A stretch of DNA of 52,007 bases from Hyphomicrobiales bacterium (GTDB taxonomy: Bacteria; Pseudomonadota; Alphaproteobacteria; Rhizobiales; Rhizobiaceae): positions 1 to 52,007 of the forward strand of contig JAFKJY010000070.1 of the NCBI GenBank assembly GCA_017305835.1, written 5' to 3'. A model generated the notes under the pieces. That model ran no database searches, was not told where the DNA came from, and was given only the letters and a program-made list of their open reading frames with translations. Position numbers and translations under genes: made by a program. Positions 6,970 to 14,737 of the stretch are shown piece by piece; position 1 is the stretch's first letter; every line of letters begins with the position of its first letter.

Positions 6970-7020
6970 GGCCAGCGCGAAGTCTATCTGTGTTGCAGCT
7001 ATCGCGCTGCATCGCTGGCC
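6970..7020 (+). repeat. Nested, mutually exclusive inverted repeats in the corrinoid-gene leader
   Basis: GGCCAGCG (6970-6977) is the exact complement of CGCTGGCC (7013-7020). The overlapping AGCGCGA (6974-6980) is the exact complement of TCGCGCT (7002-7008). The left arms share bases, so only one long pairing can be complete at a time. The element ends 36 bases before the start codon. No cobalamin-riboswitch B12 box is visible. Confidence 0.45.
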
Positions 7021-7056
7021 CCGCCCGGCCAGACGGAGCCGACCTGGAGCGACGAC

Positions 7057-7755
7057 ATGGCCGACGACGAAATCATCCTTGCCGAACTGAGCGACGAAGA
7101 GCTCGTGCAGCAGATGCACGACGACCTCTATGACGGGCTCAAGGAGGAGATCGAGGAAGGCACCAACATCCTGCTGGGGCGCGGCTGGGTGCCCTACGAC
7201 GTGCTGACCCAGGCGCTGGTCGAGGGCATGCGCATCGTCGGCGAGGATTTTCGCGACGGCATCCTGTTCGTGCCGGAAGTGCTGCTGTCGGCCAACGCGA
7301 TGAAGGCCGGCATGGCCATCCTGCGGCCGCTGCTGGCCGAGACGGGCGCGCCCAAGCAGGGCAAGCTGGTGATCGGCACCGTCAAGGGCGACATCCACGA
7401 CATCGGCAAGAACCTCGTCGGCATGATGATGGAGGGCGCCGGCTTCGACGTCATCGACCTCGGCATCAACAATTCGGTCGAGAAATATCTGGACGCCATC
7501 GAGCAGCACCAGCCCGACATCATCGGCATGTCGGCGCTGCTGACCACGACCATGCCCTACATGAAGGTCGTCGTCGACACGCTGAAGGAGAAGGGCCTGC
7601 GCGACGAGCTGATCGTGCTGGTCGGCGGCGCGCCGCTCAACGAGGAATTCGGCAAGGCGGTCGGCGCCGACGCCTATTGCCGCGACGCGGCCGTGGCGGT
7701 CGAGACCGCCAAGCTGTTCATGAAGCGAAAGCACAACCAGATGGCCGGCGCCTGA
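7057..7755 (+). CDS. Corrinoid methyl-carrier protein (MtbC/MttC/MtgC-like)
   Basis: A 232-residue B12-binding protein that carries the methyl group between methyltransferases. Residues 10-95 are the helical cap domain found in MetH and MtaC. Residues 100-228 are the Rossmann-like cobalamin domain with the signature DIHDIG; His114 is the lower ligand to cobalt. SALLTTTMPYM and VGGAPLNEEF are the other family motifs. The length matches one-domain corrinoid proteins of anaerobic methylamine systems. It starts 275 bp from the divergent MttB-like gene, its presumed methyl donor partner. GGAGCGACGAC precedes the ATG. Unlike the MttB-like enzyme, it has no Arg-rich tail. Confidence 0.93.
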   Translation: MADDEIILAELSDEELVQQMHDDLYDGLKEEIEEGTNILLGRGWVPYDVLTQALVEGMRIVGEDFRDGILFVPEVLLSANAMKAGMAILRPLLAETGAPKQGKLVIGTVKGDIHDIGKNLVGMMMEGAGFDVIDLGINNSVEKYLDAIEQHQPDIIGMSALLTTTMPYMKVVVDTLKEKGLRDELIVLVGGAPLNEEFGKAVGADAYCRDAAVAVETAKLFMKRKHNQMAGA

Positions 7756-7799
7756 CCGGCTTGGCCCGGCCCGTCGCTCTGGTATAGGAAGCGTCCGAA

Positions 7800-7824
7800 C
7801 CCCGGCGGGCGGCCGGGGCCTTTC
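7800..7824 (+). terminator. Weak terminator-like hairpin after the corrinoid gene
   Basis: CCCCGGC (7800-7806), a 5-base loop and GCCGGGG (7812-7818) form a 7-bp stem followed by CCTTTCGCTTT. The T-tract is poor, so termination would be partial. Confidence 0.4.
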
Positions 7825-7846
7825 GCTTTCAGGAACGCCGCTTCGC

Positions 7847-9361
7847 ATGCCTTCAGTCGTTCAGTGCCTGCACCAGCGGGGAAGCTTCGAGCGCGCCGCG
7901 GCCCTGCTCGTCCTCGCTTTCCTGGCGGTGCGGCTCGTCATGTCGGCGGTGATGCCGCTGATCGCCGACGAGGCCTATGCCGTCGTCGTCACCCGCTTCC
8001 CCACGCTGTCCTATTTCGACCATCCGCCGCTCGGCTTCGACTTCGCACGGCTCTCGGCCTGGCTGTTCGGCAGCGAGGCGCCCTTCGCCGTGCGCCTGCC
8101 GCACGTGCTGATGGGCTCGCTGACGGCCTGGCTGATCTTCCTCGTCACCCGCCGCGCCTTCGGCGCGCGCGCCGGCTTCTGGGCGGTCGCGGCCTATTCG
8201 ACGGCGCCGTTCTTCTTCGTCTCGGCCGCCCATTTCGTCGTTCCCGACGGGCCGCTGAACCTGTTCCTACTCGTCACGCTGTGGCTGGTGCTGCCCGACC
8301 TCCTGGAGGATCGGCCGGGGCGCGCCGGCCGCTGGCTGCTCGCCGGGCTGGCGCTCGGCGCGGCGCTGCTGTCCAAATACACGGCGGTGCTGTTCGGCCT
8401 CGGCGCCTTCCTGATCCTCGCCACGAGCCCGCGCGGCCGGCGGCTTCTCGCCACGCCCTGGCCGTGGCTGTCGGGCGCGATCGCGCTCGCCTGCCTCACG
8501 CCCGTGCTGGTCTGGAACGCGCGGAACGGCTGGGTGTCGCTCGGCTTCCAGTCCGGCCGCGCCTTCGGTGGGACGCTGCACCCGCTCACCTTCCTCGAGA
8601 TACAGTTCGGACAGGCGCTGTTCCTGCTGCCGTGGATCTGGGCCCCGGCGGTGTGGATGGTCTGGCGCGGGCTGTTCCGCCCGCAGGCGCCGGCCGAGCG
8701 CGTCTTCGCCATCCTCGCCGCGGTTCCCATCGCGCTGTTCGACGCGGTCTCGATCTTCGGCGGCGAGCAGCTCGCGCATTGGGCGATGCCCGGCTTCCTG
8801 CTGGCCTTCCCGCTGGTCGGCCTGTGGTGCGCGGACGTCGCCCCGCGGGCGCTGCGGATCGGCCTTGCCGGGTCGGCGGGGCTCGTCAGCGCGGCCGCGC
8901 TGATCGCCACGCTGCAGGCCGGCAGCGGCTTCGTCACGCGCGCGCTGCACCTGCCGCCGCGGCCGGGCTTCGACTGGACGATCCTGTCCTGGGACGCGCT
9001 CGCCGGCGACTTCGCCCGGCGCGGCATCCTCGCCGACGGCGACAGCTACCTCGTGCCGGTGAGCTGGCTGGTCGGCGGCAAGGCCGGCCACGCGCTCGGC
9101 CCCGACCTGCCGATCGCGCCGCCCGTATGGGACCCGCGCCAGTTCGCCTTCATGGACGACCCGCGCCTTGCCGCTCGGACCAAGGGCTATGCGATGATCG
9201 CCGCCTGGCCGGGCGAGACGGAGGCCGCGCGGGTAGAGCTCACGCGGCTGATCGCTGCCGCCGGCGGCTACAGGCTGACGGGCGAGCCCTGGGTCGTCAC
9301 CGAGACGCGCGGCGGCGAGGCCGTCTTCGAGGTGCTCGTGCAGCCGGTCGTCAGGGACTAG
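7847..9361 (+). CDS. Glycosyltransferase family 39 (ArnT/PMT-like) integral membrane protein
   Basis: A 504-residue polytopic membrane protein of the dolichyl-phosphate-mannose / ArnT class (GT39, PMT_2). These enzymes move a sugar from a polyprenyl carrier to an acceptor on the periplasmic side. The first loop holds the acidic signature in ADEAYAVVVTRFPTLSYFDHPPLG (DE near residues 39-40, followed by DHPPLG). About 9-11 hydrophobic segments follow (for example LLVLAFLAVRLVMSAVMPLI, AGLALGAALLSKYTAVLFGLGAFLIL). The C-terminal ~100 residues are soluble. It is convergent with a GT2/GtrA gene that could make its lipid-linked sugar donor. The two glycosyltransferases interrupt the one-carbon gene region and appear functionally separate. 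Confidence 0.88.
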   Translation: MPSVVQCLHQRGSFERAAALLVLAFLAVRLVMSAVMPLIADEAYAVVVTRFPTLSYFDHPPLGFDFARLSAWLFGSEAPFAVRLPHVLMGSLTAWLIFLVTRRAFGARAGFWAVAAYSTAPFFFVSAAHFVVPDGPLNLFLLVTLWLVLPDLLEDRPGRAGRWLLAGLALGAALLSKYTAVLFGLGAFLILATSPRGRRLLATPWPWLSGAIALACLTPVLVWNARNGWVSLGFQSGRAFGGTLHPLTFLEIQFGQALFLLPWIWAPAVWMVWRGLFRPQAPAERVFAILAAVPIALFDAVSIFGGEQLAHWAMPGFLLAFPLVGLWCADVAPRALRIGLAGSAGLVSAAALIATLQAGSGFVTRALHLPPRPGFDWTILSWDALAGDFARRGILADGDSYLVPVSWLVGGKAGHALGPDLPIAPPVWDPRQFAFMDDPRLAARTKGYAMIAAWPGETEAARVELTRLIAAAGGYRLTGEPWVVTETRGGEAVFEVLVQPVVRD

Positions 9362-9371
9362 GCCGGCGGCC

Positions 9372-10478
9372 TCAGACGTCCTGCCACGTCACCAGCTTGG
9401 TGACGGCGTAGTTGAAGACCGAGCTCATCAGCGCGCCGGCCAGCCCCGCGAGCATCGTCGCCTTGTCGAACTGGTAGACCCAGACGGCGACGCTGATGTT
9501 GGCGACGGCGCCGAGGCTGCAGACGAGGCAGAAGGTCACCAGCCCGTAGAGCACGCGCCAGCCCTTCAGCCGCCGGTGCGCGAAGGTCAGCCAGTTATTG
9601 AGCAGGAAGTTGGTGGTCATGGCGATCAGCGTCGCGGCGAGCTGCGACCACACGAAGCTCAGCCCGCCGACCTCGGCCAGCACGTAGAGCGCGGCCAGGT
9701 GCACGAACAGGCCGGAGAAGCCGACAAGCGCGAACAGCAGGAACTGCACCGGCAGCAGTCCGCCGGTGAGGCGCGAGACGAGCAGGCCGAGGAACTGCAT
9801 GGTGACCACGAAGCCGAGCTTGCTCTCGCCCTGCTGGCGCTCGCGGAAGGTGAACGGCACCTCCTCGACGCGCGCCTGCGGGCCGACGCGCCAGAGGATG
9901 TCGAACAGCACCTTGAAGCCCTCGCGCGCCACCGAGCCGGCGACGCGGTCGGCGAGCTCCCGCCGCAGCATGAAGAAGCCGCTCATCGGGTCGGAGACGG
10001 CCCGCTTGAGCACGAGCTGCGACAGCCGCGTGGCGAGCTCGCTGCCGCGCGCCCGCGTCCGCGTCAGCCCGGCGCCGGCCGAGCCGCCGGCGGCATAGCG
10101 CGAGCCGACCACCACGTCGGCGCCGGCGGCGATGCGCGCCAGCATCGCCGGCAGGATCGTCTCGTCGTGCTGGCCGTCGGCGTCCATCACCGCCACCACC
10201 GGCGCGGCGGCCGCCATCATGCCCTCCGCGCAGGCGCCCGACAGGCCGCGCCGCCCGATGCGCCTGATGCAGCGCACATGCGGCTTGTCGCGGCCGATCG
10301 CGCGCGCCGCGGCGGCCGTGCCGTCCGGGCTGTCGTCGTCGACGACGAGGATCTCGTGCGGGATGCCGGCGAGCGCGGCGTCGATGCGCTCCACCATCAT
10401 CGCGAGGTTGCCCGCCTCGTTGAAGGTGGGCAGCACGATGGTCAGTTCGGGAGAGTGCATCTGGGGCGGTTGCGGCAT
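9372..10478 (-). CDS. GT2 glycosyltransferase fused to GtrA domain (polyprenol-phosphate sugar synthase)
   Basis: A 368-residue two-domain protein. Residues 10-240 are a GT-A glycosyltransferase of the dolichol-phosphate mannosyltransferase type: ELTIVLPTFNEAGNL, VVDDDSPDGT, and the metal/nucleotide-sugar motif MDADGQHD with Asp99 and Asp101. Residues ~245-365 are a four-helix GtrA-like membrane domain (FLLFALVGFSGLFVHLAALYVL, then FNYAVTKLVTW). It likely makes and flips a polyprenyl-phosphate sugar in the inner membrane. The stop codons of this gene and the GT39 gene are about 10 bases apart and convergent, and the pairing suggests donor synthesis for the GT39 enzyme. An alternative start is Met7. 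Confidence 0.88.
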   Translation of the reverse strand: MPQPPQMHSPELTIVLPTFNEAGNLAMMVERIDAALAGIPHEILVVDDDSPDGTAAAARAIGRDKPHVRCIRRIGRRGLSGACAEGMMAAAAPVVAVMDADGQHDETILPAMLARIAAGADVVVGSRYAAGGSAGAGLTRTRARGSELATRLSQLVLKRAVSDPMSGFFMLRRELADRVAGSVAREGFKVLFDILWRVGPQARVEEVPFTFRERQQGESKLGFVVTMQFLGLLVSRLTGGLLPVQFLLFALVGFSGLFVHLAALYVLAEVGGLSFVWSQLAATLIAMTTNFLLNNWLTFAHRRLKGWRVLYGLVTFCLVCSLGAVANISVAVWVYQFDKATMLAGLAGALMSSVFNYAVTKLVTWQDV

Positions 10479-10581
10479 GGCTGCTGGACGCGCGGCGTGT
10501 AGGCCATTTTCGCATCCTGATAAAGGGGCGGCGCAATCGAAGCGGGAAAACCGGCCCGGCCGGTGCTATATGCAGGGAACG

Positions 10582-11211
10582 ATGGACGCCACCGCCGCCA
10601 TAGACGCCCCTGCCCGGTCGAAGGCCGGCACCGTGCTGGTGATCGCCTGCGGCATGATCGCGCGCGAGGTGCTGGCCGTGCGCCAGCGGCTGGGCTTCGA
10701 CCATCTGGAGCTCACCTGCCTGCCGGCCGACTACCACTTCCACCCCGACAGGATCGCGCCTGCGATGGACGAGGCGATCGCCAGGGCGAAGGAGGAAGGC
10801 TACGGCAGCATCTTCGTCGGTTATGCCGATTGTGGCACTGGCGGCCTGCTCGACCGCGTCTGCGAGAAGCACAGCGTCGAGCGCATCGCCGGCCCGCACT
10901 GCTTCGCCTTCTACCAGGGCCTGTCGGCCTTCGACCGCATCGGCGACGACGACATGACCTCCTTCTACGTGACGGATTTCCTGTGCCGCCAGTTCGACGC
11001 CTTCTTCGTCAGGCCGCTCGGCCTCGACCGGCACCCGGAGCTGATCGCGGACTTCTTCGGCAATTACGAGAAGCTGGTCTACCTCGCCCAGACCGAGGAT
11101 CCCGAGCTGGAGAAGGTGGCGATCCGCGCCGCCGCCATGCTGGGGCTCGCCTACGAGAAGCGGGCGACCGGCTATGGCGACCTCGTCCCGGCGCTCGCGG
11201 CGCTGCGCTGA
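10582..11211 (+). CDS. DUF1638 domain protein, corrinoid-cluster associated
   Basis: A 209-residue cytoplasmic protein of the DUF1638 family. The function is not established; the family is repeatedly found next to corrinoid methyltransferase genes in methanogens and alphaproteobacteria. Conserved Cys/His motifs are visible: VIACGMIAREV, LTCLPADYHFHP, YADCGTGG and GPHCFAFYQG. These could bind a metal or a corrinoid cofactor, so a role in corrinoid handling is a reasonable inference. I chose the ATG at 10582 because CAGGGA lies 3 bases upstream, the same spacing as the MttB-like gene; an ATG 12 bases earlier (10570) lacks a site. It is separated from the corrinoid protein gene by the two glycosyltransferase genes. 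Confidence 0.85.
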   Translation: MDATAAIDAPARSKAGTVLVIACGMIAREVLAVRQRLGFDHLELTCLPADYHFHPDRIAPAMDEAIARAKEEGYGSIFVGYADCGTGGLLDRVCEKHSVERIAGPHCFAFYQGLSAFDRIGDDDMTSFYVTDFLCRQFDAFFVRPLGLDRHPELIADFFGNYEKLVYLAQTEDPELEKVAIRAAAMLGLAYEKRATGYGDLVPALAALR

Positions 11212-11270
11212 GGCCGGATCACGAAACGGCCGGATTCGGCCGGTCATCTGCTTCCACAAGGAGAACCCGC

Positions 11271-11849
11271 ATGAGGAAGGCCCTGACGGTCGCGCTGCTG
11301 CTCGCGGCAATCGCGCCCACGCCCGCGCTCGCCACCGGCGAGATCGAGAGCCTGATCACGCAGGCCGACCGCGCGCGGCTGGAGAAGTTCGACGCGGCGC
11401 GCAAGGAGGCGATGGCCGAGGCCCGCAAGGAAGGCGCGCCGCAGGACGTGAAGCTTCTCGACGAGATCGACGCGCGGCCGAAGCTGTCCTTCTCCGGCTT
11501 CGACATGACCGGCGACTGGCAATGCCGCACCATCAAGGCGGGCGGCCCGGCGCCGCTGGTCGTCTATGGCTGGTTCAAGTGCCGCGTCACCGACGACGGC
11601 TCCGGCTGGCGGCTGGACAAGCTGTCCGGCTCGCAGCGCACGACGGGCCGCTTCTTCGACGAGACGGAGGCTTCGCTTACCTATCTCGGCGTCCTCTACA
11701 TCGCCGGCGACGCCAAGCCGGCCTATGGCGCGAGCCCCGACAGCGACCAGGTCGGCCGCGCCTTCCGCTCGGGCAAGGACCGCTGGCGCATCGAATTCCC
11801 GCTGCCCCGCTACGAATCGAAGTTCGACATCCTTGAATTCCGCCGCTAG
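11271..11849 (+). CDS. Secreted DUF4893 protein
   Basis: A 192-residue protein with a classical signal peptide (KALTVALLLAAIAPTPALA, cleaved near residue 21) and a DUF4893 domain (FDMTGDWQCRTIKAGG, YGWFKCRV, YLGVLYIAGD). Two Cys, in WQCRT and FKCRV, could form a disulfide in the periplasm. The function of the family is unknown. AAGGAG precedes the ATG at 11271. It is 59 bases after the DUF1638 gene on the same strand and may be read through from it, but there is no obvious link to one-carbon metabolism. Confidence 0.85.
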   Translation: MRKALTVALLLAAIAPTPALATGEIESLITQADRARLEKFDAARKEAMAEARKEGAPQDVKLLDEIDARPKLSFSGFDMTGDWQCRTIKAGGPAPLVVYGWFKCRVTDDGSGWRLDKLSGSQRTTGRFFDETEASLTYLGVLYIAGDAKPAYGASPDSDQVGRAFRSGKDRWRIEFPLPRYESKFDILEFRR

Positions 11850-11906
11850 AGCGCGCATCTGCCGACGCAGCGGCGCACGCCGCCCAACGGGTTCCTGACC
11901 GGATCG

Positions 11907-12554
11907 ATGGAAGGCGACGCAATCGAAACGCAAGCCTTGCGGCGCGGCGCAGATGCCGGCCCCGCGCCACATCGTCTGTCGCACATCCTCGCCGAGATGG
12001 CCGCGCACGCCACCCGGCCCGTCAGCATAGGCGAGATCCGCGATGCGCTCGCCGATCGCAGCTTCGCGGCGCTGCTGGTGCTGTTCGCCGCCTTCAACTT
12101 GCTGCCGCTGCCGCCCGGCACCACGCTGGTGCTCGGTCCGCCGCTGGTGCTCGTCTCGGCGCAAATGGTGCTCGGCTATGGCAATGCCTGGCTGCCGCGC
12201 TTCGTGCTCGACAAGACGATCGCGCCGGAGCGCTTCCGCAAGTCGACCGACCGGCTGCTGCCCTGGCTGCGGCGGCTGGAGCAGCTCGTGCGGCCGCGAA
12301 GCTGGCCGTTCGTCGGCGACCGGCTGATCGGCGCCATCACGCTCGTGCTGTCGATCGCCATCACGCTGCCCATCCCGCTCGGCAACTGGCTGCCGGCGCT
12401 GTCGACCGCCATCATCGGCCTGGCGCTGTCCGAGCGCGACGGCGTCTTCTTCTTCGTCGGGCTGGCGACCGCCGTGCTCGCCTTCGCCGTCATCGGCATG
12501 GTGGTCGGCGCGGCAGGCGTGCTTGCCGGCGCCGTCTTCGGCGTTCATTTCTGA
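11907..12554 (+). CDS. ExoD-family membrane protein
   Basis: A 215-residue protein of the ExoD family, named from an exopolysaccharide and alkaline-tolerance mutant of Sinorhizobium meliloti. About four hydrophobic segments are visible (FAALLVLFAAFNLLPLPPGTT, ALSTAIIGLALS, VFFFVGLATAVLAFAVIGMVV), with the family signature NLLPLPPGTT followed by VLGPPLVLVSAQ and a lower-conserved FVLDKTI. It lies in the inner membrane; the biochemical role is unknown. It sits alone between the DUF4893 gene and the one-carbon operon. Confidence 0.88.
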   Translation: MEGDAIETQALRRGADAGPAPHRLSHILAEMAAHATRPVSIGEIRDALADRSFAALLVLFAAFNLLPLPPGTTLVLGPPLVLVSAQMVLGYGNAWLPRFVLDKTIAPERFRKSTDRLLPWLRRLEQLVRPRSWPFVGDRLIGAITLVLSIAITLPIPLGNWLPALSTAIIGLALSERDGVFFFVGLATAVLAFAVIGMVVGAAGVLAGAVFGVHF

Positions 12555-12588
12555 GATACGATGCGGCGGCGCGGCCGCGTCGCTTTTG

Positions 12589-12631
12589 AAGGCCCGCGCG
12601 TCGTCGCGCAACAAGCGGGGCGTGGGCCCTT
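12589..12631 (+). other. Possible structured leader of the one-carbon operon
   Basis: A hairpin GCGCG-TCGT-CGCGC (12596-12609) is enclosed by AAGGCCC (12589-12595) and GGGCCCTT (12624-12631), which pair with one bulge. It ends 36 bases before the start of the small 'virulence factor' gene. I do not recognise a riboswitch class, and GC-rich DNA makes such pairing fairly common. Confidence 0.25.
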
Positions 12632-12667
12632 GCGTCAATCCTCCAACCAGCAGGAAACGGAACCGAC

Positions 12668-12970
12668 ATGGCAGACCTCATCATCGTCTACTGGCGCGAC
12701 ATCCCGGCCCAGGTGATCGTCCGCAAGGGCCGGCAGAACGCCAAGCGCGAGCTGCCGATCCGCTTCACCGAGGCGATCGACATGTGCGCCATGCGCGTCG
12801 GCGCGCGCGACAGCGACGCCTATCTGGCCGACTGGCGCCGCGGCGACCCGCTGCCGGTCGGCGACGACCTCGAGGCCGAGGCCGACAGGGCGATGGCCGA
12901 CATCGAGACGCGCTACGACCACCAGAAGCTCGTCGCGCTGGTCAAATCCGAAGGCCGCGACCATGGCTGA
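12668..12970 (+). CDS. Small 'virulence factor' domain protein of the one-carbon operon
   Basis: A 100-residue soluble protein that looks like Pfam 'Virulence_fact' (start ADLIIVYWRDIPAQVIVRKG, then RQNAKRELPIRFTEAIDMCAMRVG). The name is historical and gives no function. It has two Met-Cys/Arg-rich surfaces and one Cys, with no catalytic motif that I recognise. It leads a tight operon: its last 8 bases overlap the MetV-like gene, which overlaps the MetF-type gene by ATGA. That coupling strongly suggests a role with methylenetetrahydrofolate reductase, perhaps as a subunit or assembly factor (inference). GGAAACGGAACC precedes the ATG. Confidence 0.8.
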   Translation: MADLIIVYWRDIPAQVIVRKGRQNAKRELPIRFTEAIDMCAMRVGARDSDAYLADWRRGDPLPVGDDLEAEADRAMADIETRYDHQKLVALVKSEGRDHG

Positions 12971-13604
12971 GCCGGCGCCTGCATCGACCACCGCCAGGGG
13001 CCCGGCCAGCGCGTCTCCCGAGACGCTGCCGCCCGCCGCGGCCGGTGGCACGACGCAGGCGGCCGTGGTGCGCAAGACCGCGCCGAAGAGCGACTACAAG
13101 CCGGCCGACGTCTCGCCGCAGCGCCGCGTGCAGCGGCGCTACTCGGTGCGGCTGTGGTCGGTGCGCCATTCGCGCGGGCTGGAATGGCTCTACGCCCGCT
13201 TCGCCGACCTCTTCCTGGCCCTCCACCCGCTGTGGAAGGCGGTGGGCTACGCCCGCGCAGAGGCGCCGGTGAAGTTCGTCGAGAAGCGGGTGAAGGGTTT
13301 CCTCTTCGACTGCCGCATGTGCGGCCAGTGCGTGCTGTCCTCGACCGGCATGTCCTGCCCGATGAACTGCCCTAAGCAGCTCCGCAACGGCCCCTGCGGC
13401 GGCGTCCGCGCCAATGGCCATTGCGAGGTCGAGCCCGACATGCCCTGCGTATGGGTCAAGGCCTGGGAAGGCTCGCGCAACATGGTGCATGCCGACGCGA
13501 TCCTGGCCGTGCAGAAGCCGGTCGACCAGTCGCTGCGCGAGACCTCCGCCTGGCTGCGCGTCACCGCGCTCGCCGCGGCGGCGCGGGGGAAGGAGGCGGC
13601 ATGA
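12963..13604 (+). CDS. MetV-like Cys-rich protein (methylenetetrahydrofolate reductase C-terminal domain family)
   Basis: A 213-residue protein matching the MTHFR C-terminal / MetV family. In acetogens MetV is the zinc and iron-sulfur partner of MetF. The Cys-rich core is at about residues 115-162: DCRMCGQCVLSSTGMSCPMNCPKQ, LRNGPCGGV, CEVEPDMPCVWV. These fit a [4Fe-4S]- or zinc-binding fold. The first ~45 residues are Ala/Thr/Pro-rich and look disordered. It overlaps the preceding gene by 8 bp and the MetF-type gene by 4 bp, so the three are translated together. It probably delivers electrons to, or scaffolds, the reductase next to it. Confidence 0.85.
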   Translation: MAEPAPASTTARGPASASPETLPPAAAGGTTQAAVVRKTAPKSDYKPADVSPQRRVQRRYSVRLWSVRHSRGLEWLYARFADLFLALHPLWKAVGYARAEAPVKFVEKRVKGFLFDCRMCGQCVLSSTGMSCPMNCPKQLRNGPCGGVRANGHCEVEPDMPCVWVKAWEGSRNMVHADAILAVQKPVDQSLRETSAWLRVTALAAAARGKEAA

Positions 13605-14707
13605 CGCCCCCTCGCCCGTCCCAGCCCGACGAGAACCCGGCCGGCGTCCACCTGCCGCTCGACCCGCTGCCGGGCCACTCCTCGCGCGGGCGGCTGGAGC
13701 GCGTGCTGCGGCGCGGCGAGTTCGCCGTCACCGCCGAGCTGAACCCGCCCGACAGCGCCAACCCGGAGGACGTCTACGAGCGGGCGAAAGTGTTCGACGG
13801 CTGGGTCGACGGCATCAACGCGGTCGACGCCTCGGGCGCCAATTGCCACATGTCGTCGGTCGGCATCTGCGCGCTCCTGACGCGCATGGGCTACGCGCCG
13901 GTCTACCAGATCTCCTGCCGCGACCGGAACCGCATCGCCATCCAGGGCGACGTGCTGGGTGCGGCCGCGATGGGCGTCGCCAACATACTGTGCCTGACCG
14001 GCGACGGCGTGCAGGCCGGCGACCAGCCGGGCGCCAAGCCGGTCTTCGACCTCGACTGCATGTCGCTGCTGGAGACGATCCGGGTCATGCGCGACAATGC
14101 CAAATTCCTGTCGGGCCGCAAGCTGACGAGCCCGCCGCAGGTCTTCCTCGGCGCCGCCATCAACCCCTTCGCCCCGCCCTACGAGTTCCGGCCGCTGCGG
14201 CTCGCCAAGAAGGTCGCCGCCGGCGCGCAGTTCGTGCAGAGCCAGTACTGTTTCGACGTGCCGATGATGCGGCAGTACATGCAGCGCGTGCGCGACCTCG
14301 GCCTGCACGAGAAATGCTACGTCCTGTGCGGCGTCGGCCCGCTCGCCTCGGCCAAGACCGCGCGCTGGATCAGGTCGAACGTGCCCGGCATCCACATCCC
14401 CGACGCGGTGATAACCCGCCTCGAAGGCGCGGCCGACCAGAAGGCCGAAGGCAAGCGGCTGTGCATCGACATCATCAACGAGGTGAAGGAGATCGAGGGG
14501 ATCTCCGGCATCCACGTGATGGCCTACCGGCAGGAAGAGTTCGTCGCCGAGATCGTCGACGAATCGGGTGTGCTGAAGGGCCGCCGGCCGTGGCACAGGG
14601 AGGCCCGCGCCGACGACCGGATGGTCGCCGACCGGCTCGGCCAGATCCTGCGCGAGGGCGGCCCGGACGAGCAGCCGCAGCAGATGGTGAAGGACGCCGC
14701 TCACTGA
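13601..14707 (+). CDS. MetF-type methylenetetrahydrofolate reductase
   Basis: A 368-residue flavin barrel enzyme of the 5,10-methylenetetrahydrofolate reductase family. Visible motifs: FAVTAELNPPDSANPEDVYERA near the N-terminus, QISCRDRNRIAIQGDVLGAA, NILCLTGDG and AGAQFVQSQYCFD. Family chemistry: reversible 5-methyl-THF / 5,10-methylene-THF conversion. Next to a methyl-THF-producing corrinoid system, the oxidative direction (methyl-THF to methylene-THF) is the useful one, although it is thermodynamically uphill with NAD. The sequence is closer to the MetF of acetogen-like MetFV sets than to the ~300-residue E. coli MetF. ATG at 13601 with GGAAGGAGG in front; 4-bp overlap with the MetV-like gene. 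Confidence 0.88.
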   Translation: MTPPRPSQPDENPAGVHLPLDPLPGHSSRGRLERVLRRGEFAVTAELNPPDSANPEDVYERAKVFDGWVDGINAVDASGANCHMSSVGICALLTRMGYAPVYQISCRDRNRIAIQGDVLGAAAMGVANILCLTGDGVQAGDQPGAKPVFDLDCMSLLETIRVMRDNAKFLSGRKLTSPPQVFLGAAINPFAPPYEFRPLRLAKKVAAGAQFVQSQYCFDVPMMRQYMQRVRDLGLHEKCYVLCGVGPLASAKTARWIRSNVPGIHIPDAVITRLEGAADQKAEGKRLCIDIINEVKEIEGISGIHVMAYRQEEFVAEIVDESGVLKGRRPWHREARADDRMVADRLGQILREGGPDEQPQQMVKDAAH

Positions 14708-14737
14708 TCATCCCGCGGTTGCGGGCCAACGGATAAC

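Noticed and set aside
6782..7056. Cobalamin riboswitch upstream of the corrinoid protein gene
   Set aside because: No B12-box sequence or recognisable cobalamin aptamer is present.
12555..12667. SAM-II riboswitch upstream of the MetV/MetF operon, as found before metA/metZ in alphaproteobacteria
   Set aside because: The conserved SAM-II core is not visible; only generic GC-rich pairing is seen.
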